Assembly: GCA_019747815.1 (NCBI GenBank)
Contig: JAIEQJ010000001.1
Span: forward strand, 1 to 64,000
Direction of reading: 5' to 3'
Origin: Hyphomonadaceae bacterium
GTDB lineage: Bacteria > Pseudomonadota > Alphaproteobacteria > Rhizobiales > Hyphomicrobiaceae
Length of the DNA stretch: 64,000 bases
In this document: one piece after another, positions 22,196 to 31,544 of the stretch
Layout: the number at the start of each line of letters is the position of its first letter
How positions within the stretch are numbered: the stretch's first letter is position 1
Made by a program: the position numbers and the translations under genes
Notes under the pieces: generated by a model
The model's database searches: none
Told to the model about the DNA's origin: nothing
Seen by the model: the letters and a program-made list of their open reading frames with translations, nothing else

Positions 22196-22659
22196 CGCTT
22201 GTGCTGCGTTGTCGCGCCGACTTTCATCAGGCTGTTGTAGGCGTCGAGGATGCGCTTGGCGCGCTCAGTAGGGTCGTTCTGCCGCGCCGCCTCAAGCTCC
22301 CTTTCGAGACGATCCACCAGTGGGGCATAGGCCGGTCCGTGGCGGACCACAACGTAGGCAGCTAACACGAGAGCGCGTTCGATCCGCTCGACTAGAGGAG
22401 CAGGCGGGTTGCGCTTTGGCGCAAACGTCTTCCTGCTGCTGTCACCCTTGCCCGACAGAACTGGAGACCTCAGCGGCTCCAGTCGCACGCGTGAACGCGA
22501 ACGCACGTAAGCCTCACTCGCGGAATGCGCCCGGCGCGAAAATGTTCGTCGTGACCTGGTTTCAGAGCATGCCGGGACTGCAGCCGATCCTGTGAGATCA
22601 GCATCGTCGGTCGCCGTATCGAAGCTCAATTGGGAAAGCCGGGAACGCGAGGGAAGCAC
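22192..22659 (-). CDS. Hypothetical protein, convergent with the integrase
   Basis: A 155-residue open frame whose stop overlaps the integrase stop. The C-terminal 75 residues look like a real helical protein (LVERIERALVLAAYVVV, then LVDRLERELEAARQN and ERAKRILDAYNSLM). The N-terminal half is low-complexity and Ser/Arg-rich, so the true start may be further in. No known domain was recognised. Tail-to-tail packing with an integrase is common for small island genes. Confidence 0.5.
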   Translation of the reverse strand: MLPSRSRLSQLSFDTATDDADLTGSAAVPACSETRSRRTFSRRAHSASEAYVRSRSRVRLEPLRSPVLSGKGDSSRKTFAPKRNPPAPLVERIERALVLAAYVVVRHGPAYAPLVDRLERELEAARQNDPTERAKRILDAYNSLMKVGATTQHKR

Positions 22660-23063
22660 AAGGAAAGCGAAAGAGCCGTCAGGAAGATCTGTCCGATGAC
22701 GACTTCGACTGACATGCGGCCGTCCCGCGGAGCGCGCTCAATGTTCCCGCCACCTGCTACGCGAGGGTTCGCAGTTTCGCTCCGAAGTGGCGCCCCAGCG
22801 TAGACGAAACAGATAACTACGTTTCCGCTGGCACACTATGATTCATGTCTTTTGAACCGCGAATACCGCCGCACGTATCCTTGACCTGCCAATGTCGCTA
22901 CGACTGATTGCTCACTCGGCCACGCGGGAAAGGTTGATCCGTCCGGAGAACCAGGAAAGACCCGTTGAGCTCTTGTTTTTTTGTGGACTACCTTTGCCTT
23001 CTTGCCGCCGCTGACAGGATAATAGGATTGCCACGGACAAATCATGTCCGACCGAGGGATGCG
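22660..23063. other. Gap with no recognised gene
   Basis: About 400 bases between the integrase-linked gene and the AraC remnant. Short open frames exist on both strands but none has family features. GC content looks lower than in the core genes. Confidence 0.4.
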
Positions 23064-23830
23064 ATGCTGACGTCTCGTGAGCCCGAGAGTGAGATGGTAA
23101 GGCTCATCGTGGAGCGGCTTTGGTGTGTTTCCGACGCGACGGCGGATGGATACTAGACGCTGTTGCCCTCAGGGCGGGCGCAGATCATGTTCAGCCTTTC
23201 GGGAGTTCCGCTGCGTGAGCATGATACTGACGATTCGCATCGGGGTTCAGGCCCGCTGTGCGTGTTCCAAGGTCCTTCGTCCCTGCCCCGCCCCGCCCCG
23301 CTTCGCGCAGGCCGCAGATCGCGCTGTGTGGGGTCAGTTTCCAGCCCGGTGGAGCCGGCGCGCTCTTCGGACCGATCCATGACTTTGTGGACCGCTTGAT
23401 CGATCTGTCGCAGTTGTGGGGCAGCGATGCTGTGCGTCTCGGAGACCACCTCCGGCGCCTTAATGCGCATGATATCGTGCTCAATTTTCTTGGGGACGAA
23501 ATCGAAAGGCGAATTGGAGATATCTCGGCAGTGGTGATGTTGAATCGAGGGATTGGGCACCTGAGAACAGGAATGGCCCTAAGGACATGTACAAGGAGCT
23601 AGGGCTCTCGCCCTACGCCTTTAGAAAGCTGTTCTCGCGAAATGTCGGCCTCACACCAAGGCGCTATTTCAGCATCGAGCGATTTCGAATCGCACTAAAT
23701 CGTCTGTCGCCGGACGCATCCTTATCGGATGTGGCATTCGACGCGCGGTTCTCAAACCAGTCGCACATGACGCGCGAGTTCGAGCGTTTCGCATCGATGA
23801 CGCCAAGCCGCCTGCGCCAGTGTCCGGCCC
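23064..23830 (+). pseudogene. AraC-family transcription regulator, broken in several places
   Basis: Three reading frames in series give one AraC-type regulator. The ATG at 23064 opens MLTSREPESEM and runs to an in-frame TAG at 23154-23156. The same frame resumes with LLPSGRAQIMFSLSG. A frameshift around 23300-23340 leads to VSFQPGGAGALFGPIHDF, the DUF6597-like sensor domain. A second shift near 23580 leads to KDMYKELGLSPYAFRKLF, the AraC helix-turn-helix pair (to about 23830). Adding one A at 23581 would restore the last join. With one nonsense and two frame changes it is not expected to make a working regulator. Confidence 0.8.
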
Positions 23831-23934
23831 TATGTCGGGTATGTATTGGATCCAGCCCTTTAGTTTTCGTTCAAGACGCCTTCCGGTTCGAGCCGCTATG
23901 CAGTGTTGTCCAACGACGCGGAAGGAAGATCACG

Positions 23935-24335
23935 ATGCTCCCCCTTGTTCCCAGAGCGGCCTTCCCTCGGCTGATTGTCCGCGGCGCCGATGCCGCGATC
24001 GCGTTTTATCAGAATGCCCTCGGCGCCGAGCTTGCAGAACGCTTTGCCGAGGCGGATGGTCTTGTAGGTTATGCACGGCTTACGCTTGGAGATTTCTCGC
24101 TTGCACTCAGCGAGGAAGTGCCGGATTGGGGTTGGAATTCTCCTTTGTCTCTGGCTGGACTCCGGTTCTGATCCAGATCGAACTGGAAGACTGCGACAAG
24201 GTTGCCAATAGGATGCTGGCGGAAAGGGCTGAGGTTGTCATCCCGATTAAGGACCGACCGTACGGAAAGCGCGAAGGCCGCCTTCGCGATCCGTTCGGGC
24301 ATCTCTGGATCTTGAGCCAGCAGGTGGCAAAATGA
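23935..24335 (+). pseudogene. VOC-family (glyoxalase/PhnB-like) protein, frameshifted
   Basis: The ATG at 23935 has GGAAG seven bases upstream and starts LVPRAAFPRLIVRGADAA, a vicinal-oxygen-chelate fold beginning, including AIAFYQNALGAEL. The frame is lost near 24140. A second frame carries VLIQIELEDCDKVANRM and ends in the family signature RDPFGHLWILSQQVAK. One base change of frame would give a normal protein of about 133 residues. Its TGA overlaps the ATG of the next VOC gene (ATGA), so the two were an operon. Confidence 0.8.
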
Positions 24336-24673
24336 CCGTGCGCCGTATCGTCGCGAATATTGCCACAAGCGCAGTCCCGGAGGTGCGGAAGTTCTACTCC
24401 GATCTTTTCGGACTGGAGACAATGATGGATCTCGGATGGATCGTCACGCTGGGGTCCGGCGAGACCGCCATCACCCAGATGAGCATCCTCAGCGAGGGCG
24501 GCTCAGGCGCGCCCGTTCCCGATCTGTCGATCGAGGTCGACGATGTGGACGAAGTTTATCATCGTGCGCAAGAGATCGGATGTAAGGTTGTCTATGATCT
24601 GGTCGACGAACCATGGGGCGTGAGGCGTTTCTTCATTTCCGACCCGACCGGCAAGCTCTCGCATCTTCGCTAG
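24332..24673 (+). CDS. VOC-family (glyoxalase-like) protein
   Basis: A 113-residue single-domain vicinal-oxygen-chelate protein with the usual beta-alpha-beta pattern: VPEVRKFYSDLFGLETMMDLGW, later VDDVDEVYHRAQEIG and VRRFFISDPTGKL. Members bind a metal and serve as lyases, dioxygenases or antibiotic-binding proteins; the role here is unknown. The C-terminus is short: most relatives continue as GKLVNILSH, whereas this one reads GKLSHLR, which looks like a small in-frame deletion. It is translationally coupled to the broken VOC gene before it. Confidence 0.78.
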   Translation: MTVRRIVANIATSAVPEVRKFYSDLFGLETMMDLGWIVTLGSGETAITQMSILSEGGSGAPVPDLSIEVDDVDEVYHRAQEIGCKVVYDLVDEPWGVRRFFISDPTGKLSHLR

Positions 24674-24999
24674 AAATTGTCTGCAACGCTAGGCATTGGC
24701 ATCCTTCAGGCATTCAGGTGACCGACTGAAATGACTCGATCGGCGCCATTCGTCGCAGCACGCTGCCGCATGGGCTGTCTTGGCATGTCTGGTCTAGCCA
24801 AAGCGAATTCATAATCTCAATTAATTCAAGCCAGAAGTCGCGATGATCTCAAACCGCCGACGTCGTCCAGCGGGCGGCACAGGCAGTCGGGTCGGCGCAC
24901 GAGCGTCGAACGGCGGCGGGTAGCCTGAGCCTTTGCGTTGCGGCATGGTTGCGATGTTGATCTTAGGCATAATCGGAGAACCCGGTTAGTTTGCAACGC

Positions 25000-25372
25000 A
25001 GAATCTTGTGCCGAGGGCGCCACGCTTTCACGGCGTCTTGGCGGCTGGCAGGTGATCTCATGGGCACTGCTGCTACCCGTAATGCTGGTCATGGGCCTGG
25101 CGACGCTGCCTGCGAACTGGGGTATGGTCGAGATGCGAGCCTGAATCGGGCTCGCCTATGTTTTCGTGTTCAGCATGCTGGTCGGCTTCGTGTTTTGGTA
25201 TCGCGGGCTGGCACTCGGCGGATCGCGGGAGTTGGGCAGTAGCAGCTCCTCCAGCCTTTCTTCGGCCTCGCCACTGGCCGGTCTGCTTCTCGGCGAACAG
25301 ATCGCCTGGACGATGATCGCCGTGACGGGAATGGTCGCGCTCTGCGTCACCGGCGCCCGGCGCTACGCGTGA
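25000..25372 (+). pseudogene. EamA/DMT-family transporter remnant (C-terminal half)
   Basis: The frame reads CAEGATLSRRLGGWQVISWA and a membrane helix. It meets a TGA at 25142-25144 where related EamA proteins have Trp (A-W-I-G-L-A-Y). It continues as IGLAYVFVFSMLVGFVFWYR, and ends LLLGEQIAWTMIAVTGMVAL. In the middle, the bases for QLLQPFFGLA are present but in another frame, replaced in this frame by a run of serines. The N-terminal five helices are missing. It is a decayed drug/metabolite exporter gene. Confidence 0.72.
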
Positions 25373-25853
25373 TCGCCGAGCCCTCACAATGTCGCGCACC
25401 CTCTTTCTTGCGCCGATGTTATGACGAAGAGTTGAGCCGCTGTGCCGCGGCCCCCGTCGTTGGACCACCGGGAGCGAGAAAATTCGACTTCCCGATCATT
25501 AGCTGCAGCATGGTGAATTTTCTCTACGATCTTCCGTCGATCGTCGACAACCACGAAAGCTTTGCAAATTCGGAAACGATCCACGCATCGACCAGCGTCC
25601 GAAAACTTCTGCGCCACAGAGCGTCTCACGACGCAGGAATGCGTCTTGTGGAACGGAAGCGATAAATGCTCGGGGCATCAATTTGCGCTGCTCGTGCCGG
25701 GGCGCGAGCGCCCTCTTGTCTTGCGAGCCAATCATTCCGCAGCGTGTGGACGGGAGACTACAATGCGAAGAGTCAGGAACTGGTAGACTAAAAAGCGCAG
25801 CAGCGGAGAGCCATTCGCTTCGGTATGCCAAAGGATGCGATGTGATCGAACAG
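25373..25853. other. Gap with no recognised gene
   Basis: About 480 bases between the EamA remnant and the end of the oxidoreductase gene. Open frames on both strands (for example 25384-25629 on the minus strand) match nothing recognised and probably represent decayed sequence. Confidence 0.4.
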
Positions 25854-26891
25854 CTAGTTTCCGCAGATCACCGTGACTTGGACGCTGTGGGCAGCATTGC
25901 GCGCGTTAGTCAGCGGCTGGACCAACCCGTTCCTGCCGATCGCTCTTGCGATCAGAACGGTGTCGCCAGCGCCTTCAGGCAGCCAGCGGAAGCGGAATTT
26001 CTGCCAAGACCGCTCCACCTGCTCGTCAAGCATGGCTCGGTTCCAGGTCGTACCACCATCTGTTGAAACGTCAACGGAAGTAACGCCACCGTCCGCCCAG
26101 GCCCAACCCCAAATTTCGATGGATCTCATGCCGACCTTCGTCTCGGGGGCCGGGCTCACGATCAACGATTCCGGCCTGATTTCCCAGACGGGGCAGGTTG
26201 CGCCATTTGGATCTTCCGTGGTGGGATCGACTGGATCGTTGTAAAGCAATGTCGTGAACGGGCCGTCGGCGCGCTTCGAAGCAATCTCCATCCGCGACAG
26301 CCACTTGACGGAATTGGTGCCGTAGTAGCCGGGGATCATCAGCCGTACAGGATGGCCGTGTTCCTGATCCAACGGCTCGCCGTTCACCTCATAGGCGAGA
26401 ATGACGTCGCCCTTCTCTAGTCGCGCCAGAGGCATGTCTTTCAGGTAGCAGGGCGCGCTCACATCATCGAAGCGGCCGTGATCCATGCCGAAAGACCACA
26501 GATAGCGCGCTTCCGGAAGAATCCCCAATTCATCAAACAGCACCTTCAGGTCCGCTCCACTCCAGACCGCATTTGAGATGCGCCGGGTCGGCACCCAATG
26601 CTTCTTGGGAAAACCCGCGCATTGATGAAAGGTTTCTACTTCACGTTTTGGCAGCTTGCGGATGTCGTCCATTGTGAGCGTAAGTGGCGAACGGATGAGG
26701 CCGCCAATCTCCATGCGCCAATTTTGCGCATCGAAGCGAGGGATGCCGAAATGCGCCAGTACGAAGATGTCGCTCTGCTTCGTGATCCGGTTCAGATACT
26801 GATGCGGCTCGAGCGGCACACGACGCACGAGCTTGTGCGGATCCATCTGTACTGGTGTTGTCACCTTCCAGGGCTTGTCCGCGTCTTGCAT
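25854..26891 (-). CDS. Sulfite-oxidase-family molybdopterin oxidoreductase
   Basis: A 345-residue protein. The Moco domain (about residues 35-215) contains the cysteine ligand region ETFHQCAGFPKKHW near residue 91 and the HGHPVRLMIPGYYG segment. The C-terminal Mo-co dimerisation domain (about 230-345) has EIWGWAWADGGVTSVDVS and FRFRWLP. There is no signal peptide or haem domain, so it resembles cytoplasmic or stand-alone members. The start has GGAGG seven bases upstream. It is divergent from the MFS transporter gene, with three TGACAT repeats in between. Natural substrate unknown. Confidence 0.92.
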   Translation of the reverse strand: MQDADKPWKVTTPVQMDPHKLVRRVPLEPHQYLNRITKQSDIFVLAHFGIPRFDAQNWRMEIGGLIRSPLTLTMDDIRKLPKREVETFHQCAGFPKKHWVPTRRISNAVWSGADLKVLFDELGILPEARYLWSFGMDHGRFDDVSAPCYLKDMPLARLEKGDVILAYEVNGEPLDQEHGHPVRLMIPGYYGTNSVKWLSRMEIASKRADGPFTTLLYNDPVDPTTEDPNGATCPVWEIRPESLIVSPAPETKVGMRSIEIWGWAWADGGVTSVDVSTDGGTTWNRAMLDEQVERSWQKFRFRWLPEGAGDTVLIARAIGRNGLVQPLTNARNAAHSVQVTVICGN

Positions 26892-26976
26892 CGTGCACCT
26901 CCCGTACTGTCCCGGCTCGGGCCGTCTGCCTCTTTGTGAAATTACGGGCAGTATAGGTTGGCTGAAAGGCTCTATC

Positions 26977-27008
26977 TGACATGATCAACTGACATGTCAT
27001 ATTGACAT
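26977..27008. promoter_or_regulatory. Three TGACAT repeats at 13-base spacing (candidate operator)
   Basis: TGACAT starts at 26977, 26990 and 27003. The middle copy is part of the perfect palindrome TGACATGTCA (26990-26999), and TGATCA lies beside the first. They lie in the shared upstream region of the oxidoreductase and the MFS gene, 85 and about 90 bases from the two starts. The nearby GntR regulator is the obvious candidate to bind them. Confidence 0.5.
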
Positions 27009-27095
27009 ATGCATAACGCCATGTACTCATGATCGCAAGGGGAGCCGGGTGCGTTTTCCGAACAAAACATCGCCGGCGTGCAAAGGGAGGTTGTG

Positions 27096-28430
27096 ATGTC
27101 CAGCAACGTAGCGGCGGCGTCGGGAACGAAAGCCGGTGATCGCAAGGTCTTTGTCCCAGTCTTTGCGTCGGTGTTCGGCTGGTCTCTCGATCTGTTCGAC
27201 CTGTTCATCCTGCTTTACGTGGCGCCCGTGGTCGGAAAACTGTTCTTCCCCTCCGATCAGCCGACGCTTTCGCTTGCGGCTGTTTACGCGTCGTTTGCCG
27301 TCACGCTCCTGATGCGGCCTGTCGGTTCGGCAATCTTCGGCAGTTATGCCGACAAGCATGGCCGCAAGCGCGCAATGACGCTCGCCGTCGTCGGTGTAGG
27401 CGTCGCGACCGCAGCTTTCGGCGTGCTGCCCACGATCGCGCAGGTGGGCTTGCTCGCACCGGTCCTGTTTCTTGCCTTGCGCCTCGTGCAGGGAATCTTC
27501 GTGGGTGGCGTGGTAGCGACAACGCACACGGTAGGCACCGAGTTCGTTCCGCCGCACTGGCGGGGTACAGTATCCGGCATGGTGGGCGGGGGAGGAGCCG
27601 GACTCGGCGCGCTCCTGGCCTCACTCGCCTTCTGGATGACTTCCAACCTCTTCCCTGGAGAGCAATTCGACGTTTGGGGCTGGCGCGTGATGTTCTTCTC
27701 GGGGATCCTGAGCTCTGTGCTCGGCCTCTTCATCTTCAAGTATCTTGAGGAGTCGCCGTATTGGCTGAAGGCGCAGGCAGCAAAAGACGCGCGCAGGGAA
27801 GCGACGGTGACGTCATCACCGCTGAAGCGGCTGATGTCGTCAGAATACCGCACGGTTCTGCTGATGAACCTGCTGATCACAGCGGGTGCCGGGTCCGCAT
27901 ACTATGTGACGTCGGGATACCTGCCGGCCTTTTTGAAGGTCGTGAACCGAGTGCCAAACGAAACAGCCTCGCTCATTCTGATCCTCGCCGCCGCCGCTGC
28001 CACGCTAACCGGTCCGTTCATCGGCTATGTCAGCGATCGGATCGGCCGCAAGCCCGTGTTCATCGTGATCGGCGCGGTTGCAGCAATCGCGCTGCCGTTC
28101 CTCTACCTCAACATGGCGGCACTCGGTGCGGCTAATGGTTTCATGATCGGCGTCTATGCATTGCTGATCGCGTTCCTGGGCAACGCCGCGCTCGCCCCCG
28201 TGCCGATCTTCCTGAACGAGCGCTTTCCGACCGCGGTGCGCGCGAGCGGAACAGGCCTGTCATGGAATATCGGCTTTGCAATCGGTGGCATGATGCCGAC
28301 GTTCGTCTCGCTGGCGAGCCGTACGCCCGCCGACATCCCGTTCTCGCTGGCAGTGTTCTGTGCCGGATCGTTCGTCGTTCTGCTTCTCGGCGGCATCTTT
28401 ATCGGCGAAACAAAGGGCAAGTTCGATTGA
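27096..28430 (+). CDS. MFS metabolite:proton symporter
   Basis: A 444-residue major facilitator with about 12 transmembrane helices, of the sugar/metabolite-H+ symporter type. The loop 2-3 signature is YADKHGRKRAM near residue 88, and its counterpart in the second half is SDRIGRKPVF near residue 315. DLFDLF in helix 1 and the GTVSGM segment fit carriers of small carboxylates. GGGAGG lies five bases before the ATG at 27096, which is preferred over 27078. It leads a run with the ketopantoate-reductase-like gene, a GntR regulator and a nitrilase, so it may import their substrate. Confidence 0.92.
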   Translation: MSSNVAAASGTKAGDRKVFVPVFASVFGWSLDLFDLFILLYVAPVVGKLFFPSDQPTLSLAAVYASFAVTLLMRPVGSAIFGSYADKHGRKRAMTLAVVGVGVATAAFGVLPTIAQVGLLAPVLFLALRLVQGIFVGGVVATTHTVGTEFVPPHWRGTVSGMVGGGGAGLGALLASLAFWMTSNLFPGEQFDVWGWRVMFFSGILSSVLGLFIFKYLEESPYWLKAQAAKDARREATVTSSPLKRLMSSEYRTVLLMNLLITAGAGSAYYVTSGYLPAFLKVVNRVPNETASLILILAAAAATLTGPFIGYVSDRIGRKPVFIVIGAVAAIALPFLYLNMAALGAANGFMIGVYALLIAFLGNAALAPVPIFLNERFPTAVRASGTGLSWNIGFAIGGMMPTFVSLASRTPADIPFSLAVFCAGSFVVLLLGGIFIGETKGKFD

Positions 28431-28494
28431 CTTTTGTTCTCCCGGCGTAAGGCAAGGCCCTTGGTTGCGCCCGCAGATTATGCCTGGAGGTAAA

Positions 28495-28566
28495 ATGACG
28501 AGTAGTCTCGTCGAACCCTGGGACTCCGAGCAGCTAGCATCACATCAAAGGAAGAAAGTCGGATAA
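28495..28566 (+). CDS. Possible 23-residue leader peptide
   Basis: A tiny frame (MTSSLVEPWDSEQLASHQRK and three more residues) has an excellent ribosome site, GGAGG four bases before its ATG, and ends two bases before the ATG of the next gene. It may be a translated leader that couples translation, or the stump of a deleted gene. No homologue was recognised. Confidence 0.3.
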   Translation: MTSSLVEPWDSEQLASHQRKKVG

Positions 28567-28568
28567 GC

Positions 28569-29498
28569 ATGCGAATCCTGAGTCTCGGCGCGGGTGCAAT
28601 TGGAGGCTATTTCGGCGGGCGGCTGGTGGAAGGCGGGGCCGACGTTACGTTTCTCGTGCGCGGAGCACGCAAGCAGCAGCTGCAATCGCAAGGTTTGAGG
28701 ATCGAAAGCCGGTTCGGCAACTTCTCCGGCCCTGTGCAAGTAACAACGCGCGAGGAGATCAAGGCGCCGTTCGACGTGATCCTGCTGACGTGCAAGGCCT
28801 ATGATCTCCCGTCCGCACTCGACAGCATCGACCCGGCGGTGGGCTCGGAAAGCGCGGTATTGCCGCTCCTGAACGGTATCGCGCACATGGATGTACTGAA
28901 CCAGCGCTTCGGCGCCAAGCGCATTCTCGGTGGCCTTGCCAAAATCGCGGCGACCACAGATGCGAACGGTACGATCAAGCATCTCAACGACTGGCGCTAT
29001 ATCACGTTCGGTGAGCAGGACGGGTCCATAAGCGCGCGCGTGCTGGCGTTGAAAGGGGCGTTCGACAAGACTTCCGTGATTGCCGCCGCTGTGCCCGACA
29101 TCATGCAGAAGATGTGGGAGAAGATGGTGCATCTTGCCACCGTTGCCGGGATGACGTGCGTGATGCGGGCGAGCGTCGGCGAAGTCGCGCGTACGAAAGA
29201 GGGATCGGCGCTCCTGATCGAGTTTCTGGAGCGCAATGTGGAGATCGCCAAGCGGGAAGGCCACGGGCCGTCGCAGCAGTTCCTGGACGAGTACCGGGAC
29301 CTATTTCGCAATAGGGAGTCGCCCTACACCGCGTCCATGTTGCGTGATCTGGAAAAAGGCGCACCCGTTGAAGCCGACCACATCATCGGATTTGTGCTCG
29401 ATAAAGCCCGTCGGCATGGGATCGATGATTCGATGCATCGCTTCATCTTCACGCACCTGCAGGCCTATGAGCAGCGCCGGGCGGCCGGTAGGCTCTAG
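28569..29498 (+). CDS. Ketopantoate reductase-like protein (ApbA/PanE family)
   Basis: A 309-residue NADP-dependent reductase. The N-terminal Rossmann motif is GAGAIGGYFGGRL (residues 7-19), followed by TCKAYDLPSAL and LLNGIAHMDVL. The C-terminal helical domain carries the catalytic-type Lys in KMWEKMVHLATVAG and the SPYTASMLRDLEKG motif typical of the family. PanE makes pantoate for coenzyme A. This one sits in a catabolic set between an MFS carrier and a GntR regulator, so it more likely reduces another 2-oxo acid. Its ATG is two bases after the 23-codon frame. Confidence 0.9.
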   Translation: MRILSLGAGAIGGYFGGRLVEGGADVTFLVRGARKQQLQSQGLRIESRFGNFSGPVQVTTREEIKAPFDVILLTCKAYDLPSALDSIDPAVGSESAVLPLLNGIAHMDVLNQRFGAKRILGGLAKIAATTDANGTIKHLNDWRYITFGEQDGSISARVLALKGAFDKTSVIAAAVPDIMQKMWEKMVHLATVAGMTCVMRASVGEVARTKEGSALLIEFLERNVEIAKREGHGPSQQFLDEYRDLFRNRESPYTASMLRDLEKGAPVEADHIIGFVLDKARRHGIDDSMHRFIFTHLQAYEQRRAAGRL

Positions 29499-29571
29499 CG
29501 AACGCGCCCTCTCGCAAGCAATTATCGCTTGGCGGGCCGATTTTGGCGGTGAGCCTGTCGTGGGAGAGTGG

Positions 29572-29633
29572 GCAATCGCGTCACGACGCTATTGGCGGAC
29601 GGCTTTTCTTTCCTATCCCTTTGACGCGATTGC
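29572..29633. promoter_or_regulatory. 12-base inverted repeat upstream of gntR
   Basis: GCAATCGCGTCA (29572-29583) and TGACGCGATTGC (29622-29633) are perfect inverted copies 38 bases apart, ending 64 bases before the GntR start. They may be two operator half-sites for looping, or an mRNA hairpin after the upstream gene. There is no direct evidence for either. Confidence 0.45.
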
Positions 29634-29697
29634 GTTTAAGTAGCCGATGGAGATACTGGCGGCAAAGCCGACAATATGAGAATCTGGGAGGAATCGC

Positions 29698-30450
29698 TTG
29701 GGAAGAAAGGAGACGGCCCAGACGCCACGCTTGGAGCAGACGGCCGCGGACCAAGCCTATGCAGGGATCATCGATCTCATCCTACATCATGAGCTGAGGC
29801 CGGGCGAGCGCACGTCGGTCAATCTCCTTGCTGCGCGGCTCTCGCTTGGTCGCACACCGGTCAAGGAAGCAATCACGCGCCTGCAGACCGAAGGGCTGCT
29901 GTCGGTGGCCGGCCGTAGCGGGACCATAGTGAAATTGATCGGGCGGGATCAAGCCGAGCAGCTGTTTGCGCTCCGGAGAGTTTTGGAGAACTTCGCGGCT
30001 GACGGTGCGGTGGTCAACATCACCCCAGAGCAACTGAAGACGCTGCACAAGCTGCTGGAGGAGATGGAGGAGCATTCGTCGAGCCGTTCCGACATCATCG
30101 GCTCGGCGGCCCGTTTTGTCCGCGCAAACGTCGCGTTTCATTTCCTTATCGTTTCGGCGGCCGGCAATCCATATCTGTCTCGCCTTTATGCGCAGCTGCA
30201 GATGCATCTTCAGATTGTTACGTATCTGGTGCAACGCGGCTACGATCCAAAAGCAGCGGAGCGGAGGCAGAGGGAGCACGAACTGATCGCGCGGGCGCTG
30301 GCCTCACGCAACGCAAAGGCCCTGAAGACGGCACTGCGGGATCACTCGGAGACCACCGAGCAGGTTATCCTGGCTAGTCTCGACGCCTCGGCGCGGGTAC
30401 GTGCCGGCACACGCCCAGGAAAGACGCGAGCACGGGCAGACGTATCGTAA
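29698..30450 (+). CDS. GntR-family regulator (FadR/FCD type)
   Basis: A 250-residue repressor. The N-terminal winged helix (about residues 15-80) has LRPGERTSVNLLAARLSLGR and TPVKEAITRLQTEGLL. An all-helical FCD ligand domain (about 90-230) has the metal/ligand residues in NVAFHFLIVSAAGNP and the EHELIARALASRNA helix. It starts at TTG with GGGAGG about seven bases before. It is flanked by the ketopantoate-reductase-like and nitrilase genes and probably controls this set in answer to a carboxylate. Confidence 0.9.
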   Translation: MGRKETAQTPRLEQTAADQAYAGIIDLILHHELRPGERTSVNLLAARLSLGRTPVKEAITRLQTEGLLSVAGRSGTIVKLIGRDQAEQLFALRRVLENFAADGAVVNITPEQLKTLHKLLEEMEEHSSSRSDIIGSAARFVRANVAFHFLIVSAAGNPYLSRLYAQLQMHLQIVTYLVQRGYDPKAAERRQREHELIARALASRNAKALKTALRDHSETTEQVILASLDASARVRAGTRPGKTRARADVS

Positions 30451-30526
30451 GACGCCTAAATTGCGTGCTGGATAAAACAGACTGGCATGTTAGTTTGCTG
30501 TGTCAATCTTGCCCCACAGGAACTCC

Positions 30527-31513
30527 ATGCAGACCCCCGATTTTGCCCGCCCTACAGGAAACTGCGCGCCCGGTACACGGTATAGTGCGGCCTGTGTGCA
30601 GGCTGCGCCCGTAGCCTTTGACACGGCGAGAACGCTTGAGAAGACGCGCGACCTTGCGGCGGACGCCGCGCGTGCGGGCGCGAGACTGGTGCTTTTCCCC
30701 GAGGCGTTTGTGTCCGCGTATCCGCGGGGCACGAATTTCGGCGCGGCGATCGGCGCGCGTACACCAGAAGGCCGGGAGCAGTTCCGCATCTACCATCAGT
30801 CGTCGATCGATGTACCGGGTCCAGCTGTGGATGCGCTTGCCAGGATCGCGCTGCAGAACAAAATCCATCTCGTGATGGGCGTGATCGAGCGCGAAGGTGG
30901 AACGCTCTACTGCACCATTCTGTTCTTCGGGCCCGACGGGCGCTATCTCGGCAAGCACCGAAAGTTGATGCCGACGGCCGCGGAGAGGCTTATCTGGGGG
31001 GTCGGCGACGGGTCGACGCTCCCAGTGTACGATACCGAAGTCGGCCGCCTCGGTGCGGTGATCTGCTGGGAAAATTATATGCCTATGCTGCGTACGGCGA
31101 TGTACGCCAAGCGCATCCAGATATATTGTGCGCCGACAGCGGATGGGCGGCCGACGTGGCTACCTTCGATGCAGCACATTGCACTCGAGGGGCGCTGCTT
31201 TGTGCTCTCGACCAATCAGTTTTGCCGCCGCAAAGATTATCCGGCCCGCTACATGTCGGATTTGCCTGACGATCCCGAAGCCATCGTATCGCGCGGCGGT
31301 GCGTGCATCGTGGATCCGCTCGGCAACGTACTGGCAGGTCCGCTCTGGGATCAGGAAGGCATTGTCAGCGCGGAGCTCGACGTCGATGCGGTTGTTCGGG
31401 CCCAGTATGATTTCGACCCCGTCGGCCACTACAGTCGGCCCGATATTTTCTCGCTCAGCGTGGATCAGCGTGAAAAGGCGCTCGTAACCTCAATCGGGAC
31501 GGTGTTGGGATAA
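30527..31513 (+). CDS. Nitrilase (carbon-nitrogen hydrolase)
   Basis: A 328-residue enzyme that hydrolyses a nitrile to an acid and ammonia. The Glu-Lys-Cys triad is clear: Glu59 in [13 protein letters not shown], Lys146 in [14 protein letters not shown] and Cys180 in [14 protein letters not shown]. The length and the CWENYMP motif match true nitrilases rather than amidases. The start at 30527 has AGGA upstream; a GTG at 30500 is also in frame. It is the last gene of the MFS-reductase-GntR set and could release the acid handled by the others. Confidence 0.93.
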   Translation: MQTPDFARPTGNCAPGTRYSAACVQAAPVAFDTARTLEKTRDLAADAARAGARLVLFPEAFVSAYPRGTNFGAAIGARTPEGREQFRIYHQSSIDVPGPAVDALARIALQNKIHLVMGVIEREGGTLYCTILFFGPDGRYLGKHRKLMPTAAERLIWGVGDGSTLPVYDTEVGRLGAVICWENYMPMLRTAMYAKRIQIYCAPTADGRPTWLPSMQHIALEGRCFVLSTNQFCRRKDYPARYMSDLPDDPEAIVSRGGACIVDPLGNVLAGPLWDQEGIVSAELDVDAVVRAQYDFDPVGHYSRPDIFSLSVDQREKALVTSIGTVLG

Positions 31514-31544
31514 TAGAGGAGCAGAAACTGATCCACGTCAGAAA

